Part shown: one piece after another, positions 48,501 to 50,375 of the stretch
Numbering within the stretch: the first letter of the stretch is position 1
How the letters are laid out: the number at the start of each line of letters is the position of its first letter
Assembly: GCA_026122225.1 (NCBI GenBank)
Contig: JANEZZ010002762.1
Location: 558,001 to 622,000, forward strand
Reading direction: 5' to 3'
DNA: 64,000 nt
DNA from: Heloderma charlesbogerti
Taxonomy: Eukaryota > Chordata > Lepidosauria > Squamata > Helodermatidae
The notes under the pieces: generated by a model
What the model was told of the DNA's origin: nothing
Database searches by the model: none
The model's input: only the letters and a program-made list of their open reading frames with translations
Made by a program: the position numbers and the translations under genes

Positions 48501-49575
48501 GGAATTTGCAGCGAAGAGAAGAAAAGAAAAGAAAGAAAAGAAAAGAAGAGCCATTCTTCGAACAACTCCTCCCATTGGGAGGAGGAAGAAAGAGGCAGCC
48601 TAATTTTTGCTGGGGGTGAGCGTGGGAAGCCCAAAACACACACTCACAAGCCTCACGCACACTTGGAAGGTGCCGGCACTGGGCGCTTCGCTGGGCTTGG
48701 TGCAAGTGATCGGGAAGTTACCTCCACCCGGGGAGACCCTTTCCCTCCGGCAAAGCGCCTTCTCCATTCTCTCTCTCGCCCCCCCTCCCCGGTTTTGGTT
48801 CCTACTTTCGGACTGGATCTCCGCACACTTCAGAGGAGAGCAGCTGCGCCGGTTTGGGAGCAAAGCGCCCTATACTGACGCGCAGAGGGCGGGGGGGGGG
48901 GCAATTCCAGCGCAATATATGCACACAAGCACCTACGAGACACGCTCTCGCGCCCCTCGCCCAGAGAGGGGGCGGCAATTCAGACCCCCCCCCGCGCCAC
49001 GCTTTCAGAAGGCGGCTAAGCTGGCGCAACCCACCCAGCTTCCCCTCCCCGCAACTACAGGGATGCCTCCCTTTCCGTAAAGGGGGAGGGGGCGGACAGG
49101 ACCAGGCGCCCCCTGCCAAGGGTGCCTTCGCTTCCCGGCATCGCCGCTCCTCCTCTCCGAGGGATGTTTCGCTCTTTTCTTCCCCGAGAGGGGCGGGGGG
49201 GCGCCAATCAAGCCCACGAGCCTCTTGCGGGGGGGAGCCGGAATTCGCCGCTTTGCGCCCCCGCCCCCCCAGAGGAAGCAGTGCTGCCAGTCCTCTTTGA
49301 CGGGGGGGCGTCGTTCCCCCCCCGCTCGCTTTTTTTCCAGGGTTCGCCAGAAGAGGGGGGGGGATCAGACCCCTTCTCCCAAGCCGTGGCCGGGCCGAGC
49401 CTGCCCCCCCGCCGCGAACGATCCCTGCCCCCGTCTTCTCACGCGGAGGGGGGAAGCAGGGGCCTCCCCGCGGCGGCCCCGGGCGCGCGCCCACCTTGCC
49501 GAAGGCGAAGAGGTCCTGCTTGAGCTTCTCGCGCTGGGGGTCGTGGCCCTGGCGGCGGAAGCGAAACTTCATCAT
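615..49575 (-). CDS. LLGL1: LLGL1 (lethal giant larvae homolog 1), 5' part, exons 1-7 of a split gene
   Basis: Seven minus-strand exons (49495-49575, 30808-30905, 6088-6169, 4230-4360, 2801-2959, 1855-2017, 615-750) join in phase to 850 nt: 283 codons plus one base. Every junction is GT/AG. The protein starts [10 protein letters not shown] and contains WD40-like strands at residues about 48-62, 89-104, 212-225 and 252-264. The family is about 1,000-1,065 residues long, so this is roughly the first quarter; the C-terminal half with the aPKC sites lies outside the window. Lgl proteins are cortical, basolateral polarity factors of the Scribble module that bind Par6/aPKC and non-muscle myosin II. 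LLGL1 is preferred over LLGL2 because of the double-Met start and the stretch [11 protein letters not shown]. Intron sizes are about 18.6, 24.6, 1.7, 1.3, 0.8 and 1.1 kb. The untranslated exon end and the transcription start were not determined. Confidence 0.93.
950..1022. repeat. F1 foldback element, single arm
   Basis: One arm of the recurrent F1 foldback repeat: a core like GGGAGTTGTACTCC followed by ACATCTGGAAGGCACCAGG and an AAGGCTG end. It lies in LLGL1 intron 6. Confidence 0.6.
1129..1242. repeat. F1-like foldback element, both arms
   Basis: Left arm (1129-1180) and right arm (1194-1242) are inverted copies, each holding GTTGGACAAC-type sequence and ending in CATGGGGCC or a close variant. 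It is a diverged subfamily of the F1 foldback repeat, in LLGL1 intron 6. Confidence 0.55.
1391..1600 (-). repeat. tRNA-derived SINE, minus orientation, decayed
   Basis: Starts with GGGTCAGACCACTGGCCCA and TCTAGCCCATTAT, the 3' body of the tRNA-Ala-like SINE that is well preserved at 55418-55618. The tRNA-like head near 1530-1600 is badly worn. Confidence 0.5.
1692..1765. repeat. F1 foldback element, single arm
   Basis: CTAGCCTTCCCCAGCCTGG followed by CAGACTACAATTCCCATT and AGCCAGCATGG is the left arm of the F1 repeat. The core ACTACAATTCCCA matches the start of the ZNF143-type consensus. In LLGL1 intron 6. Confidence 0.6.
1855..2017 (-). CDS. LLGL1: LLGL1 exon 6 (residues 184-238)
   Basis: The acceptor CTCCTCCCAG is followed by one base that completes Gly184, then [20 protein letters not shown] and a block ending [22 protein letters not shown] is a clear WD40 strand with its Trp. 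The donor is CAG|GTAACT, phase 0. The residue block [11 protein letters not shown] is the best single discriminator for LLGL1 against LLGL2 in this window. Confidence 0.95.
2138..2272. repeat. F1 foldback element, both arms
   Basis: Two inverted arms meet at CCCCCAGCCAGC/GCTGGCTGGGGG. Outer ends are GCAGCCTTCCCCAAC and GGTCAGGCTGC. It would form a stem of about 60 bp. In LLGL1 intron 5. Confidence 0.75.
2801..2959 (-). CDS. LLGL1: LLGL1 exon 5 (residues 131-183)
   Basis: The acceptor CTCCCCATAG is followed by a C that completes Asn131, then [20 protein letters not shown] and a block ending [22 protein letters not shown] is a WD40-like strand pair. The donor is AGG|GTGAGC; two G bases carry over to exon 6 (Gly184). 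The residues align one for one with the family around the ITRVTV segment, which fixes the otherwise ambiguous acceptor. Confidence 0.94.
3645..3849. repeat. hAT-like MITE family A, short copy
   Basis: Left end CAGGGGTGTGGAGCCTCAGG and right end AGAGGTTCAACACCCC are inverted terminal repeats of the same family seen at 6580-6915 and 31302-31603. No coding sequence. In LLGL1 intron 4. A clean 8-bp target duplication is not visible. Confidence 0.6.
4230..4360 (-). CDS. LLGL1: LLGL1 exon 4 (residues 88-131)
   Basis: The acceptor TTATTTTTCAG is followed by [20 protein letters not shown] and a block ending RPGFDNA, then AA of the split Asn131 codon. The [11 protein letters not shown] segment is a typical WD40 strand. 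The donor is TAA|GTACTC, which is weak at positions -1 and +5, but phase and the residue alignment with exon 5 support it. A Sauria SINE begins only about 40 bp upstream of the acceptor. Confidence 0.93.
4401..4702 (+). repeat. Sauria SINE, nearly full length
   Basis: A tRNA-derived head with B box GAGTTCGATCC at 4461-4471 leads into the body motif AAAATGAGTACCCAGCTTGC and GGGGAAGGCAATGGCAAGCC, then GGGTCAGTAATGACCCGGTG and an ACCTTT-type tail. This is the lizard Sauria SINE, whose 3' part is shared with BovB. Flanking 15-mers at 4386-4400 and 4703-4717 match at 12 of 15 bases and look like target-site duplications. In LLGL1 intron 3, antisense. Confidence 0.88.
5300..5512 (-). repeat. CR1-like LINE 3' fragment, copy 1 of a duplicated composite
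   Basis: Holds the antisense of a CR1 C-terminal stretch (CCACATCCTGCGGCAGTGAA, then TTCCACAGGTTAATATT), meaning a worn version of the LWNSLPQDV type segment. It is collinear with 6360-6579, and both copies are followed by the same MITE at the same point. In LLGL1 intron 3. Confidence 0.65.
5513..5650 (+). repeat. hAT-like MITE family A, left end
   Basis: Begins CAGGGGTGTAGAACCTCGCT and continues with GGTGGGCGGAGCTAAAGGCA and GGGCAGGGCCAAAAATA. The right end is missing. It interrupts the CR1 fragment to its left, as in the second copy at 6580-6915. Confidence 0.6.
6088..6169 (-). CDS. LLGL1: LLGL1 exon 3 (residues 60-87)
   Basis: This short exon is 82 nt. The acceptor CCTCAG is followed by an A that completes Ile60 (AT from exon 2), then [20 protein letters not shown] and MHFLPGQ. 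The donor is CAG|GTAAGG, the strongest in the gene. It sits between two collinear copies of a CR1 plus MITE composite (5300-5650 and 6360-6730). Phase 2 in and phase 0 out fit exons 2 and 4 exactly. Confidence 0.95.
6360..6579 (-). repeat. CR1-like LINE 3' fragment, copy 2
   Basis: Collinear with 5300-5512, including CCACATCCTGCGGCAGTGAA. The CR1 sequence resumes at about 6916-6968 (CCTGAATCTACCAGCCATCA) after the inserted MITE, so the MITE entered this CR1 copy. In LLGL1 intron 2. Confidence 0.65.
6580..6915 (+). repeat. hAT-like MITE family A, full length, inside CR1
   Basis: Left end CTGGGGTATTGAACCTCTTT and right end GACGTTCTACACCCCTG are inverted repeats. The body has GGGGCCACATTCCAGTGGTG and TTTCAACCTTTTAGAACGGG. 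About 336 bp, no ORF. The ends are typical of hAT elements (CAGGGGT...ACCCCTG). Confidence 0.65.
7150..7370 (-). repeat. LINE 3' tail (L2/CR1-like) and AT-rich DNA
   Basis: TTCATTCATTAACATTTATA and TGCTGCCTTATTTGCTAAAA followed by CAATAAAAAATAAATAAAAT look like an antisense L2-type 3' UTR and tail. Badly decayed. Confidence 0.4.
7824..7842. repeat. (CA)n microsatellite
   Basis: Uninterrupted ACACAC run of about 19 bases in LLGL1 intron 2. Confidence 0.9.
8081..8115. repeat. (TG)n microsatellite
   Basis: Run of TG dinucleotides about 30 bases long, then TCTGT. In LLGL1 intron 2. Confidence 0.95.
8871..9204. mobile_element. hAT-like MITE family B with 8-bp target duplication
   Basis: Ends CAAGAGTGGCCAACTT and AGTTGGCCACCTCTG are inverted copies (about 13 of 15). 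Flanking octamers ATCAAGAT (8863-8870) and ATCGTGAT (9205-9212) match at 6 of 8, the duplication length of hAT elements. The 334-bp body has no transposase and holds a CAGCAG-rich stretch at about 8970-8996. In LLGL1 intron 2. Confidence 0.7.
9665..9935 (-). repeat. CORE/MIR-type tRNA SINE with L2-like tail (SINE-X)
   Basis: In minus orientation it has a tRNA-like head (GAGAGCCAGTGTGGCGTAGT, B box GGTTCTAGTCC), a core GGTGACTTTGGGCCAGTCAC, a stretch CAGGGTTGTTGTTGTGAGGA, and a tail GGGTATAAATGCAATAAATA. Closely similar copies lie at 54605-54862 and 31058-31290. Confidence 0.8.
9936..10999. other. Intron 2 stretch, AT-rich, no gene seen
   Basis: Contains AT-rich DNA with a worn motif array around 10160-10400 (ATTGTATTG and GGCAAAATTGCA-type words) and no recognisable element in 10400-10999. 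Confidence 0.5.
11000..11440 (-). repeat. L2/CR1-like LINE 3' end, minus orientation
   Basis: The antisense of a LINE ORF2 C terminus is readable at 11231-11440: [19 protein letters not shown] followed by a TFLFSQAF end. The 3' UTR and tail run to ATTTCTATACCGCCCAATAG and a (TTAC)n/(TTAT)n tail near 11000. In LLGL1 intron 2. Confidence 0.75.
12020..12130. repeat. F1 foldback element
   Basis: GGGACTACAACTCCCATCAG and its inverted partner GGTGGGAGTTATAGTCCCAC form two arms of about 45 bp. In LLGL1 intron 2. Confidence 0.7.
12180..12290 (+). repeat. MIR/CORE-like SINE remnant
   Basis: GAGCCAGGTTCAAAATCGCA and GGATGACCTTGAGACAGTGG resemble the B box and core of SINE-X, worn. Confidence 0.4.
12478..12560. 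repeat. F2 foldback family, right arm
   Basis: GGGAAATGCTGGGAGATGTA then GGACCTTTTTTTCTGTTTAA and ACATGCATAGGATCGCATCC is one arm of the family seen whole at 57361-57484. Confidence 0.65.
12812..12870 (+). repeat. tRNA-derived SINE, 3' fragment
   Basis: AGGTGGACCAAGGGTCTGAT and GTATAAGGCAGCTTCCTATG TTCT is the last part of the tRNA-Ala-like SINE. Confidence 0.6.
12871..15203. other. Intron 2 stretch, nothing recognised
   Basis: No exon, SINE or LINE that I can identify. Contains G-rich tracts (13153-13161, 13950-13960), a GC-rich zone at about 13700-14100, and a (GC)/(CA) alternation at 15017-15034. ORFs here lack known motifs and have no coding signature beyond composition. Confidence 0.5.
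15204..15348. repeat. F1 foldback element
   Basis: Left arm CCCCCAACCTGGCGCC with TCATCCCCAGCCAGCATGG, right arm GGACTTGCAGTCCATTTCAT and CTGGAGGGCACCAGATTG. In LLGL1 intron 2. Confidence 0.75.
15425..15500 (+). repeat. tRNA-Ala-like SINE head, partial
   Basis: GCTGAGCACATGCTTTGCAT and GTAGAAGGTCCAAGGTTTGA mirror a tRNA-Ala(TGC) anticodon arm and B box. The rest of the SINE is not present. Confidence 0.55.
15555..15772 (+). repeat. tRNA-Ala-derived SINE, near full length
   Basis: Head GTAAAGCCCCTAGTTTGCAC with B box CCAGGTTGAATCCCCAGC, body GCTGTTGCTGCCAGTCGGTG, and 3' end ACTGGGCTAGATGGACCAAG and GGCAGCTTCCTACATTCTTA. Confidence 0.75.
16066..16378 (-). repeat. tRNA-Ala-derived SINE, minus orientation, split by an F1 element
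   Basis: The 3' part is at 16066-16118 (GGCTGCCTTATACAGAGTCA) and the tRNA-like head at 16300-16378 (TTCGAACCTGGGGCCTTCTG, CATACAAAGCAGGC, GAGCTATAGCCC). An F1 foldback repeat sits between them. Confidence 0.7.
16119..16247. repeat. F1 foldback element nested in a SINE
   Basis: CCCTCCAGATGCCTGGACTC TAATTCCCATCAGCCCC and the inverted GGATCTGGAGTTCAACAACA arm. It interrupts a tRNA-derived SINE, so it inserted later. Confidence 0.65.
16595..16735. repeat. Unassigned interspersed repeat (family U1), copy 1
   Basis: AAAAATCCAGTTTTGTCCAT and GACGCCTGACAATGTGCGAA with ACACAGA recur at 50585-50690 with about 80% similarity. No known family recognised. Confidence 0.5.
16736..17369. other. Intron 2 stretch, nothing recognised
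   Basis: Unique-looking DNA with a short CA run at 16750-16760. No exon or element seen. Confidence 0.5.
17370..17514. repeat. F1 foldback element, both arms
   Basis: TTGCCCAACCTGGTGCCCCC and AAACTCCCATGAG with the inverted GGGAGTTGTTGTCCAAAG and GGAGGGCACCAGATTGGG. Confidence 0.75.
17888..17990 (-). repeat. CR1-like 3' end fragment, minus orientation
   Basis: GGATCAGGCCAAAGGCCCAT then GGCCAACCAGATGCC and GGGAAACCCACCAGCAGG is the antisense of the CR1 3' UTR seen better at 28755-29045. Confidence 0.65.
18030..18215 (+). repeat. MIR/CORE-like SINE remnant
   Basis: GAGCTGGGTTCAAATCCCTG carries a tRNA B-box-like motif, followed by a worn core and CTGTTGTGAGAACAGATTG. Likely the SINE-X group. 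Confidence 0.45.
18216..19348. other. Intron 2 stretch, nothing recognised
   Basis: No exon or clear element. Holds a poly-A of 15 at 18757-18771 and a C13 tract at 19026-19038. Confidence 0.5.
19349..19443. repeat. F2 foldback family, short copy
   Basis: CACAATCCTAGGAGTGTTTA GACAGAAAAAAGGCC, then AACATGCATAGATTGCGTCC as the inverted end. Confidence 0.65.
19935..20100. repeat. Degenerate AT-rich tandem array
   Basis: Words such as GCACAAATT, GCTCAGAAATCCACA and TTGCTCAGAAG recur at irregular spacing of about 12-35 bases. A worn minisatellite or simple-sequence expansion, without a coding explanation. Confidence 0.45.
20555..20625 (+). repeat. CR1-like 3' end fragment
   Basis: CCTGATCCAGCAGGGCTCTT at 20597-20616 is the characteristic terminal stretch of the local CR1 family. 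Confidence 0.6.
20626..21411. other. Intron 2 stretch, nothing recognised
   Basis: GC-moderate DNA with a C-tract at 21128-21141. No exon or named repeat. Confidence 0.5.
21412..21552. repeat. Compound (CA)n/(TA)n/(GA)n microsatellite with higher-order structure
   Basis: CA runs alternate at least three times with AAATATATATAC blocks, then end in (AG)n at 21535-21552. The alternation is regular enough to suggest that a larger unit was copied. Confidence 0.9.
21890..22060 (+). repeat. MIR/CORE-like SINE remnant
   Basis: GGTGGCTTTAGACAAGCCAC and GGGGATAACACCACTGGCCT match the order of a MIR core. The tRNA head is decayed. Confidence 0.45.
22061..24554. other. Intron 2 stretch, mostly unique
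   Basis: Contains a G-rich tract at 23059-23095 (GGCGGC... then GGGGGAGGGGGAG) with G-quadruplex potential and a (CT)n(CA)n run at 23591-23650. No exon recognised. Confidence 0.5.
24555..25100 (+). repeat. CR1-like LINE 3' end
   Basis: Readable ORF remnants: [20 protein letters not shown] and then, after a frame break, [19 protein letters not shown] with [18 protein letters not shown]. Terminal UTR GATCCAGCAGGGCTCTTCTT. This is the best-preserved copy of the CR1 family scattered through the window. In LLGL1 intron 2. Confidence 0.8.
25101..25674. other. Intron 2 stretch, nothing recognised
   Basis: No exon or named repeat seen. A short CACACACACACA run at 25505-25514. Confidence 0.5.
25675..26100 (-). 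repeat. Unassigned LINE C-terminal fragment
   Basis: Antisense reading gives [20 protein letters not shown] and a [18 protein letters not shown] end at about 25880-26090. The pattern, a Cys-containing terminal stretch followed by a basic helix, resembles the ORF2 end of some non-LTR elements. I could not assign a clade. Confidence 0.45.
26225..26450 (-). repeat. L2-like LINE 3' tail, minus orientation
   Basis: TTATTATTATTAAGAATTAT and TTCTATGCTGCCCCATAGTC GAAGCTCTCTTGG then GGTTCACAAAGATTAAAAAC match the 3' UTR seen at 11000-11110. Confidence 0.6.
26790..26870. repeat. F1 foldback element, right arm
   Basis: GCTGGCTGGAGGATTATGGG ATTTGTAGTCCAATACAACTGGAG with AGGTTGGCAAAGGCTG end. Confidence 0.65.
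26880..28754. other. Intron 2 stretch, nothing recognised
   Basis: Several ORFs of about 90-120 codons fall here, but they overlap on both strands and show no family motif. A poly-T of 18 occurs at 28060-28077. Confidence 0.5.
28755..29045 (-). repeat. CR1-like LINE 3' end, minus orientation
   Basis: AGAAGAGCCCTGCTGGATCA GGCC, GTGGCCAACCAGCTGCC and CCAGGAATTTGTCCAACCCC are the antisense of the CR1 copy at 24840-25100. Confidence 0.75.
29093..29180 (-). repeat. tRNA-derived SINE, 3' fragment, minus orientation
   Basis: CACAGTGCTGGTCCATCTAG CCCAG and GACTGGCAGCAGCTTCCCAG match the body of the tRNA-Ala-like SINE. Confidence 0.5.
29500..29612 (+). repeat. LINE or SINE 3' tail
   Basis: GTAGCCACCCTGAGTTCCAC then GGTGGGATATAAATATAATA and (AAAT)n is a 3' tail of the L2-like type. 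Confidence 0.5.
29613..29754. repeat. F1 foldback element, both arms, well preserved
   Basis: GAGATGTTTTGGACTGCAAC TGCCAG and the inverted TTGAAGTCCAAAACATCTGG, ends GCAGCCTCCCC and GGGGAAGGCTGC. Confidence 0.8.
29785..29990 (+). repeat. MIR/CORE-like SINE remnant
   Basis: CTGTAGTGTAGTGGCCAAGG and GTTCTGAGTTCAAGCCCTTC are A-box and B-box-like, followed by a decayed body. Confidence 0.45.
30007..30202. repeat. F1 foldback element with a doubled left arm
   Basis: Two left arms follow each other (GGACGGCAACTCCCATAATC and GGAGTTCAACTCCCATAATC) before the single right arm (GGATTATGGGAGCTGCACTC). Suggests local duplication of one arm. Confidence 0.7.
30203..30807. other. Intron 2 next to exon 2, AT-rich
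   Basis: AT-rich stretch with no recognised element, ending at the exon 2 donor. The last 100 bases (30700-30807) are more GC-rich. Confidence 0.5.
30808..30905 (-). CDS. LLGL1: LLGL1 exon 2 (residues 28-60)
   Basis: Acceptor CTTCCAG then [20 protein letters not shown] and a block ending GTKSGAVK, then AT of the split Ile60 codon. [14 protein letters not shown] is the first clear WD40 strand pair once joined to exon 3. The donor is AAT|GTATCC, weak at -1, +4 and +5, but it is the only GT that keeps phase with exon 3. Reading past it would give Pro-Phe-Trp and leave the family alignment. Confidence 0.94.
31058..31290 (+). repeat. SINE-X (CORE/MIR-type), plus orientation
   Basis: GGGAGTCGGGAGATCCGGGT TCTAG, GGTGACTTTGGGCCAGGCAC, CAGGGTTGTTGTTGTGAGGA and a GGTGGGATATAAAATCTAAT tail. 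Same family as 9665-9935. In LLGL1 intron 1. Confidence 0.75.
31302..31603. mobile_element. hAT-like MITE family A, full length
   Basis: Ends CAGGTGCAGAACCTCAGGCC and AAGGGTTCAACACCCCTG are inverted repeats. Body in reverse order to 6580-6915 (TTCCCCATTCTGAAAGGTTG AAATGC and TTACTGGCAGGAAGGG). No ORF. In LLGL1 intron 1. Confidence 0.7.
31838..31980 (+). repeat. tRNA-Ala-derived SINE, 5' two thirds
   Basis: GCAGAGCCCCTGCTTTGCAT GCGG with B box CCCAGGTTCCATCCCTGG and CATCTCCAGGTAGCCC. Confidence 0.7.
31981..32924. other. Intron 1 stretch before the L2 element
   Basis: No exon or named repeat recognised. Overlapping ORFs on both strands (for example 32476-32937) show no family motif. Confidence 0.5.
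32925..35505 (+). mobile_element. L2-like LINE, 5' truncated, one nonsense codon
   Basis: The frame runs from about 32925 to 35364 with a single TAG at 34957-34959, where related elements would have Gln (CAG). It keeps the end of the APE endonuclease (GDFNVH at 32950-32967; SDH at about 33151-33159), the reverse transcriptase with YADD at 34516-34527 and a [16 protein letters not shown] block, and an L2-type C terminus (LHWLPV, then [15 protein letters not shown]). It ends in (AAAT)n at about 35477-35505. The N-terminal ORF1 and most of the endonuclease are missing. It lies in LLGL1 intron 1, antisense. CR1 clade is the alternative to L2. Confidence 0.85.
35575..37725 (+). mobile_element. BovB (RTE clade) LINE, 5' truncated, intact RT frame
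   Basis: One uninterrupted frame to a TGA at 37709-37711. It starts at the last endonuclease motif (SDH, 35579-35587), then has the fingers and palm of reverse transcriptase with [32 protein letters not shown] and YADD at 36941-36952, and the typical C terminus ([31 protein letters not shown], then [13 protein letters not shown]). The tail is (ACA)n-like. BovB is known for horizontal transfer among squamates, ruminants and others. 718 codons without a stop show that it is a young copy, but it lacks most of the endonuclease and so cannot be autonomous. In LLGL1 intron 1, antisense, directly after the L2 copy. Confidence 0.93.
37726..37929. other. Intron 1, flank of the BovB copy
   Basis: AT-rich. 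The stretch 37839-37918 is an imperfect repeat of 35506-35571 on the other side of the BovB element (shared TGCTAATTTATATC). Confidence 0.5.
37930..38155. repeat. hAT-like MITE family A, partial
   Basis: CCCCATTCTAGAAGGCCGAA ATGCCTCTCC, GTTACTGGCAGGAAGAGC, GGCCCCGCCCACCCCGG and a right end AAGAGGTTTAAACAGCCCTG. Same body order as 31302-31603; the left end is missing. Confidence 0.6.
38490..38531. repeat. (CT)n(CA)n microsatellite
   Basis: CT run at 38490-38514 followed by CA run to 38531, in LLGL1 intron 1. A shorter (TTCT)n lies at 38311-38329. Confidence 0.9.
38993..39095. repeat. F1 foldback element
   Basis: GGCAACCTGGTGCCCACC, GGATTGCAACTCCCATAATC and the inverted TTTATGGGAGGTGTAGTTGC. 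Confidence 0.65.
39655..39925 (+). repeat. Two tRNA-Ala-like SINE heads in a row, decayed
   Basis: First head at 39655-39715 (AGCTCAGTGGTTTC, AAGGTCTCAGGTTGAGTCTC) and second at 39830-39895 (GCAGCTCAGAGGGAGAGCCA, GCTTTGCAGGCAGAAGGTCC). Confidence 0.6.
40009..40731 (-). mobile_element. Solo LTR, 723 bp, minus orientation
   Basis: Read on the minus strand it opens TGTCAAAGCGGG and closes ACCCTGACA, giving TG...CA ends with a 5-bp inverted match. A TATA box (GTATAAAAA) is at 40377-40385, about 350 bases from the 5' end, as expected for a U3-R-U5 order. No internal retroviral or gypsy sequence and no primer-binding site adjoin either end, so it looks like a solo LTR. No clean target duplication is visible. 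Family unknown: an endogenous retrovirus or another LTR retrotransposon. Confidence 0.7.
40732..41289. other. Intron 1 stretch, nothing recognised
   Basis: No exon or element seen; a short run of GA at 41052-41064. Confidence 0.5.
41290..41460 (+). repeat. L2-like LINE 3' tail
   Basis: TATGGTTTTATTTGTTGTGA ACCACACAGAGAGCTTTGGC and TATTGGGAGGTATAGAAATG is the sense version of the 3' UTR at 11000-11110 and 26225-26450. Confidence 0.65.
41598..41695. repeat. F3 repeat (palindromic-core family)
   Basis: AACTCAGTGGGATTTACTTC TGAGTAAACATGCACAGGAT TGCAGCCTG. The same words recur at 45355-45440, 52330-52500 and 52590-52670. Confidence 0.65.
41696..43494. other. Intron 1 stretch, nothing recognised
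   Basis: No exon or named repeat recognised. A (CTT)n run lies at 42148-42170. Confidence 0.5.
43495..43800 (+). repeat. CR1-like LINE 3' end, decayed
   Basis: TGCGGAACTCCCTCCCGCAA GATGTG (an [13 protein letters not shown] remnant), then CAGTTGCTGGGAGAGGAAAC and GGGCCTGATCCGTCAGG. Confidence 0.65.
44534..44735 (-). repeat. CR1-like LINE 3' end, minus orientation
   Basis: AGAAGAGCCCTGCTGGATCA GACC, GTGGCCAACCAGCTGTCG and CCCGCCCATGTTCCCCAG. Confidence 0.75.
45053..45193. repeat. F1 foldback element, both arms, well preserved
   Basis: AAACCTGGTGCCCTCCAGAT ATTTTGGACTTCAACTCTC and the inverted GGCATTGTAGTCCAAATCAC with CAGGTTGGGGAAAGCTG. Confidence 0.8.
45355..45440. repeat. F3 repeat
   Basis: CATGATCCTAAAGACACTTT, AGCGGGACTTGCTTCCAAAT and GAACATGCACAAGACTGCAC follow the F3 order. 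Confidence 0.55.
46165..46330 (+). repeat. MIR/CORE-like SINE (SINE-X group), worn
   Basis: GAGGGTCAAATCCCTACTCA GCCATGAA, GGTGACTTTAGCCCAGGCAC and TAACCTCCTCACAGGGG. Confidence 0.55.
46968..47086. repeat. F1 foldback element
   Basis: GGAACTACAGCCCCTGTCTG and the inverted ATGGGAGTTGTAGTCCAACA with GGGTTGGGGAAAGG. Confidence 0.65.
47498..47543. repeat. Exact 23-bp tandem duplication
   Basis: A 23-base unit starting CCAGGAACACCAGCACTGAC is present twice without a mismatch (47498-47520 and 47521-47543). In LLGL1 intron 1. Confidence 0.95.
47544..48819. other. Intron 1 stretch next to the CpG island
   Basis: No exon recognised. Contains a purine-only run at 48512-48556 (GAAAAGAAAAGAAAG type) and a C-rich tract at 48431-48444. 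Confidence 0.5.
49495..49575 (-). CDS. LLGL1: LLGL1 exon 1, coding part (residues 1-27)
   Basis: Encodes [20 protein letters not shown] and DLFAFGK, then donor AAG|GTGGGC in phase 0. The first of two adjacent ATG codons (49573-49575) was chosen because LLGL1 proteins begin with two Met. The basic, Arg-rich start precedes the first propeller. An upstream extension of the reading frame exists but has only CpG-island composition and no family match. Confidence 0.94.
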
Positions 49576-49675
49576 CTTGCCGCGGGCGGCGGGCGAGGCA
49601 ACAATGTGGCGCGGGCGCTTCCCGGGCGGCGGCGGCCTCCGCATCCAGCGCAGGGGCGCCCAGCTCGCAGACGCG

Positions 49676-49696
49676 CGGCGGCGGCGGCGGCGGCGG
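49676..49696. repeat. (CGG)7 trinucleotide run upstream of LLGL1 ATG
   Basis: Seven CGG units, about 100 bases upstream of the start codon. On the transcribed strand it reads CCG. Probably in the 5' UTR or core promoter. Confidence 0.85.
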
Positions 49697-49746
49697 CCCG
49701 GGCAGGCGCGGGATACAGCCGGGGGGGCGGAGCGCTGCCGGGCCAG

Positions 49747-49751
49747 CCAAT
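49747..49751 (+). promoter_or_regulatory. CCAAT box (inverted relative to LLGL1)
   Basis: AGCCAATCGGCGAG matches the NF-Y consensus core CCAAT, 172 bases upstream of the ATG. Confidence 0.55.
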
Positions 49752-49881
49752 CGGCGAGCCTCCGCCGGACAATGGGCGGCCGCCGGTGCTGCTGGAGAGG
49801 GGCCCGGGGGGGGAGGGGGGGAGGCCGGGCGCCCCGCTCCAGCGGCCCCGCTCCAGCGGCGCCTGCGCCCGCGGCCGGCGC

Positions 49882-49898
49882 CTGCTGGGAAATGTAGT
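49882..49898 (-). promoter_or_regulatory. ZNF143-type element in the LLGL1 promoter
   Basis: Minus-strand ACTACATTTCCCAGCAG closely follows the known promoter motif ACTAYRNNNCCCR, bound by ZNF143. It lies 307 bases upstream of the ATG in the sense orientation of LLGL1. Confidence 0.65.
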
Positions 49899-50129
49899 CC
49901 GGAGCGGCGAGGACTCGGGGCGGTGGCGCCGGGCGGCGGAGGGGCCTCCCGCGGCGCGGGGGAGCGTCAGCCGCCGCATCGCCGCCGCCGTTGCGATGTG
50001 AGCAGCCTGCACCACGCCGTGACGACGCGCGGCGGCTGGGCACCGCGAACCGCCCCGGGCCTCCGAACGTGGGGGGCGGCGAAGGAATGTAGCCGCGCAA
50101 CCGCAGCCGAGTCGCGTGGGATTAGCGGG

Positions 50130-50305
50130 CGGTCGTCGCCGAGTCGTCCGGCCGAGCCCGACCCTTCGTGACCCCACGGGCCACAGCGCGCCAGGCCTCC
50201 CTGTCCTGCGCGCTCTCCGGGGCGTGCTCAAGGCCGTATTCGTTGCATCCGCGATGCCTCCCGGCCATCTCACGAAGAGTCGGCCACGACTGAACAACGA
50301 CGATA
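50130..50305. repeat. BovB 3' ends in inverted arrangement at the CpG-island edge
   Basis: 50130-50271 is a BovB 3' end on the minus strand (readable as RWPGGIADATNT and a VTKGRARPDD end). 50272-50305 is a BovB terminal piece on the plus strand (CACGAAGAGTCGGCCACGAC TGAACAAC). Both contain the same terminal words, so they can pair as a hairpin. The copy is unusually GC-rich. Confidence 0.7.
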
Positions 50306-50375
50306 TACGTATGCTGACCTGTGGATAAATACAGCCGCTTAACCACAACCAAGCCGCATGGAAGTAACAGGTTGT

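Larger units (their letters stand above)
48820..50310 (-). promoter_or_regulatory. LLGL1: CpG island with LLGL1 exon 1 and promoter
   Basis: Very high G+C and frequent CpG from about 48.8 to 50.3 kb, in contrast to the AT-richer flanks. It covers the start of intron 1, exon 1 (49495-49575) and the upstream sequence. No TATA box near the ATG; several GC boxes (GGGCGG) on both strands. This is the form of a housekeeping-type promoter. The transcription start was not located. Confidence 0.85.

Noticed and set aside
1855..49575. LLGL2 instead of LLGL1
   Set aside because: LLGL2 begins with a single Met and a different basic stretch and lacks [11 protein letters not shown]. The reading here follows LLGL1 at both points.
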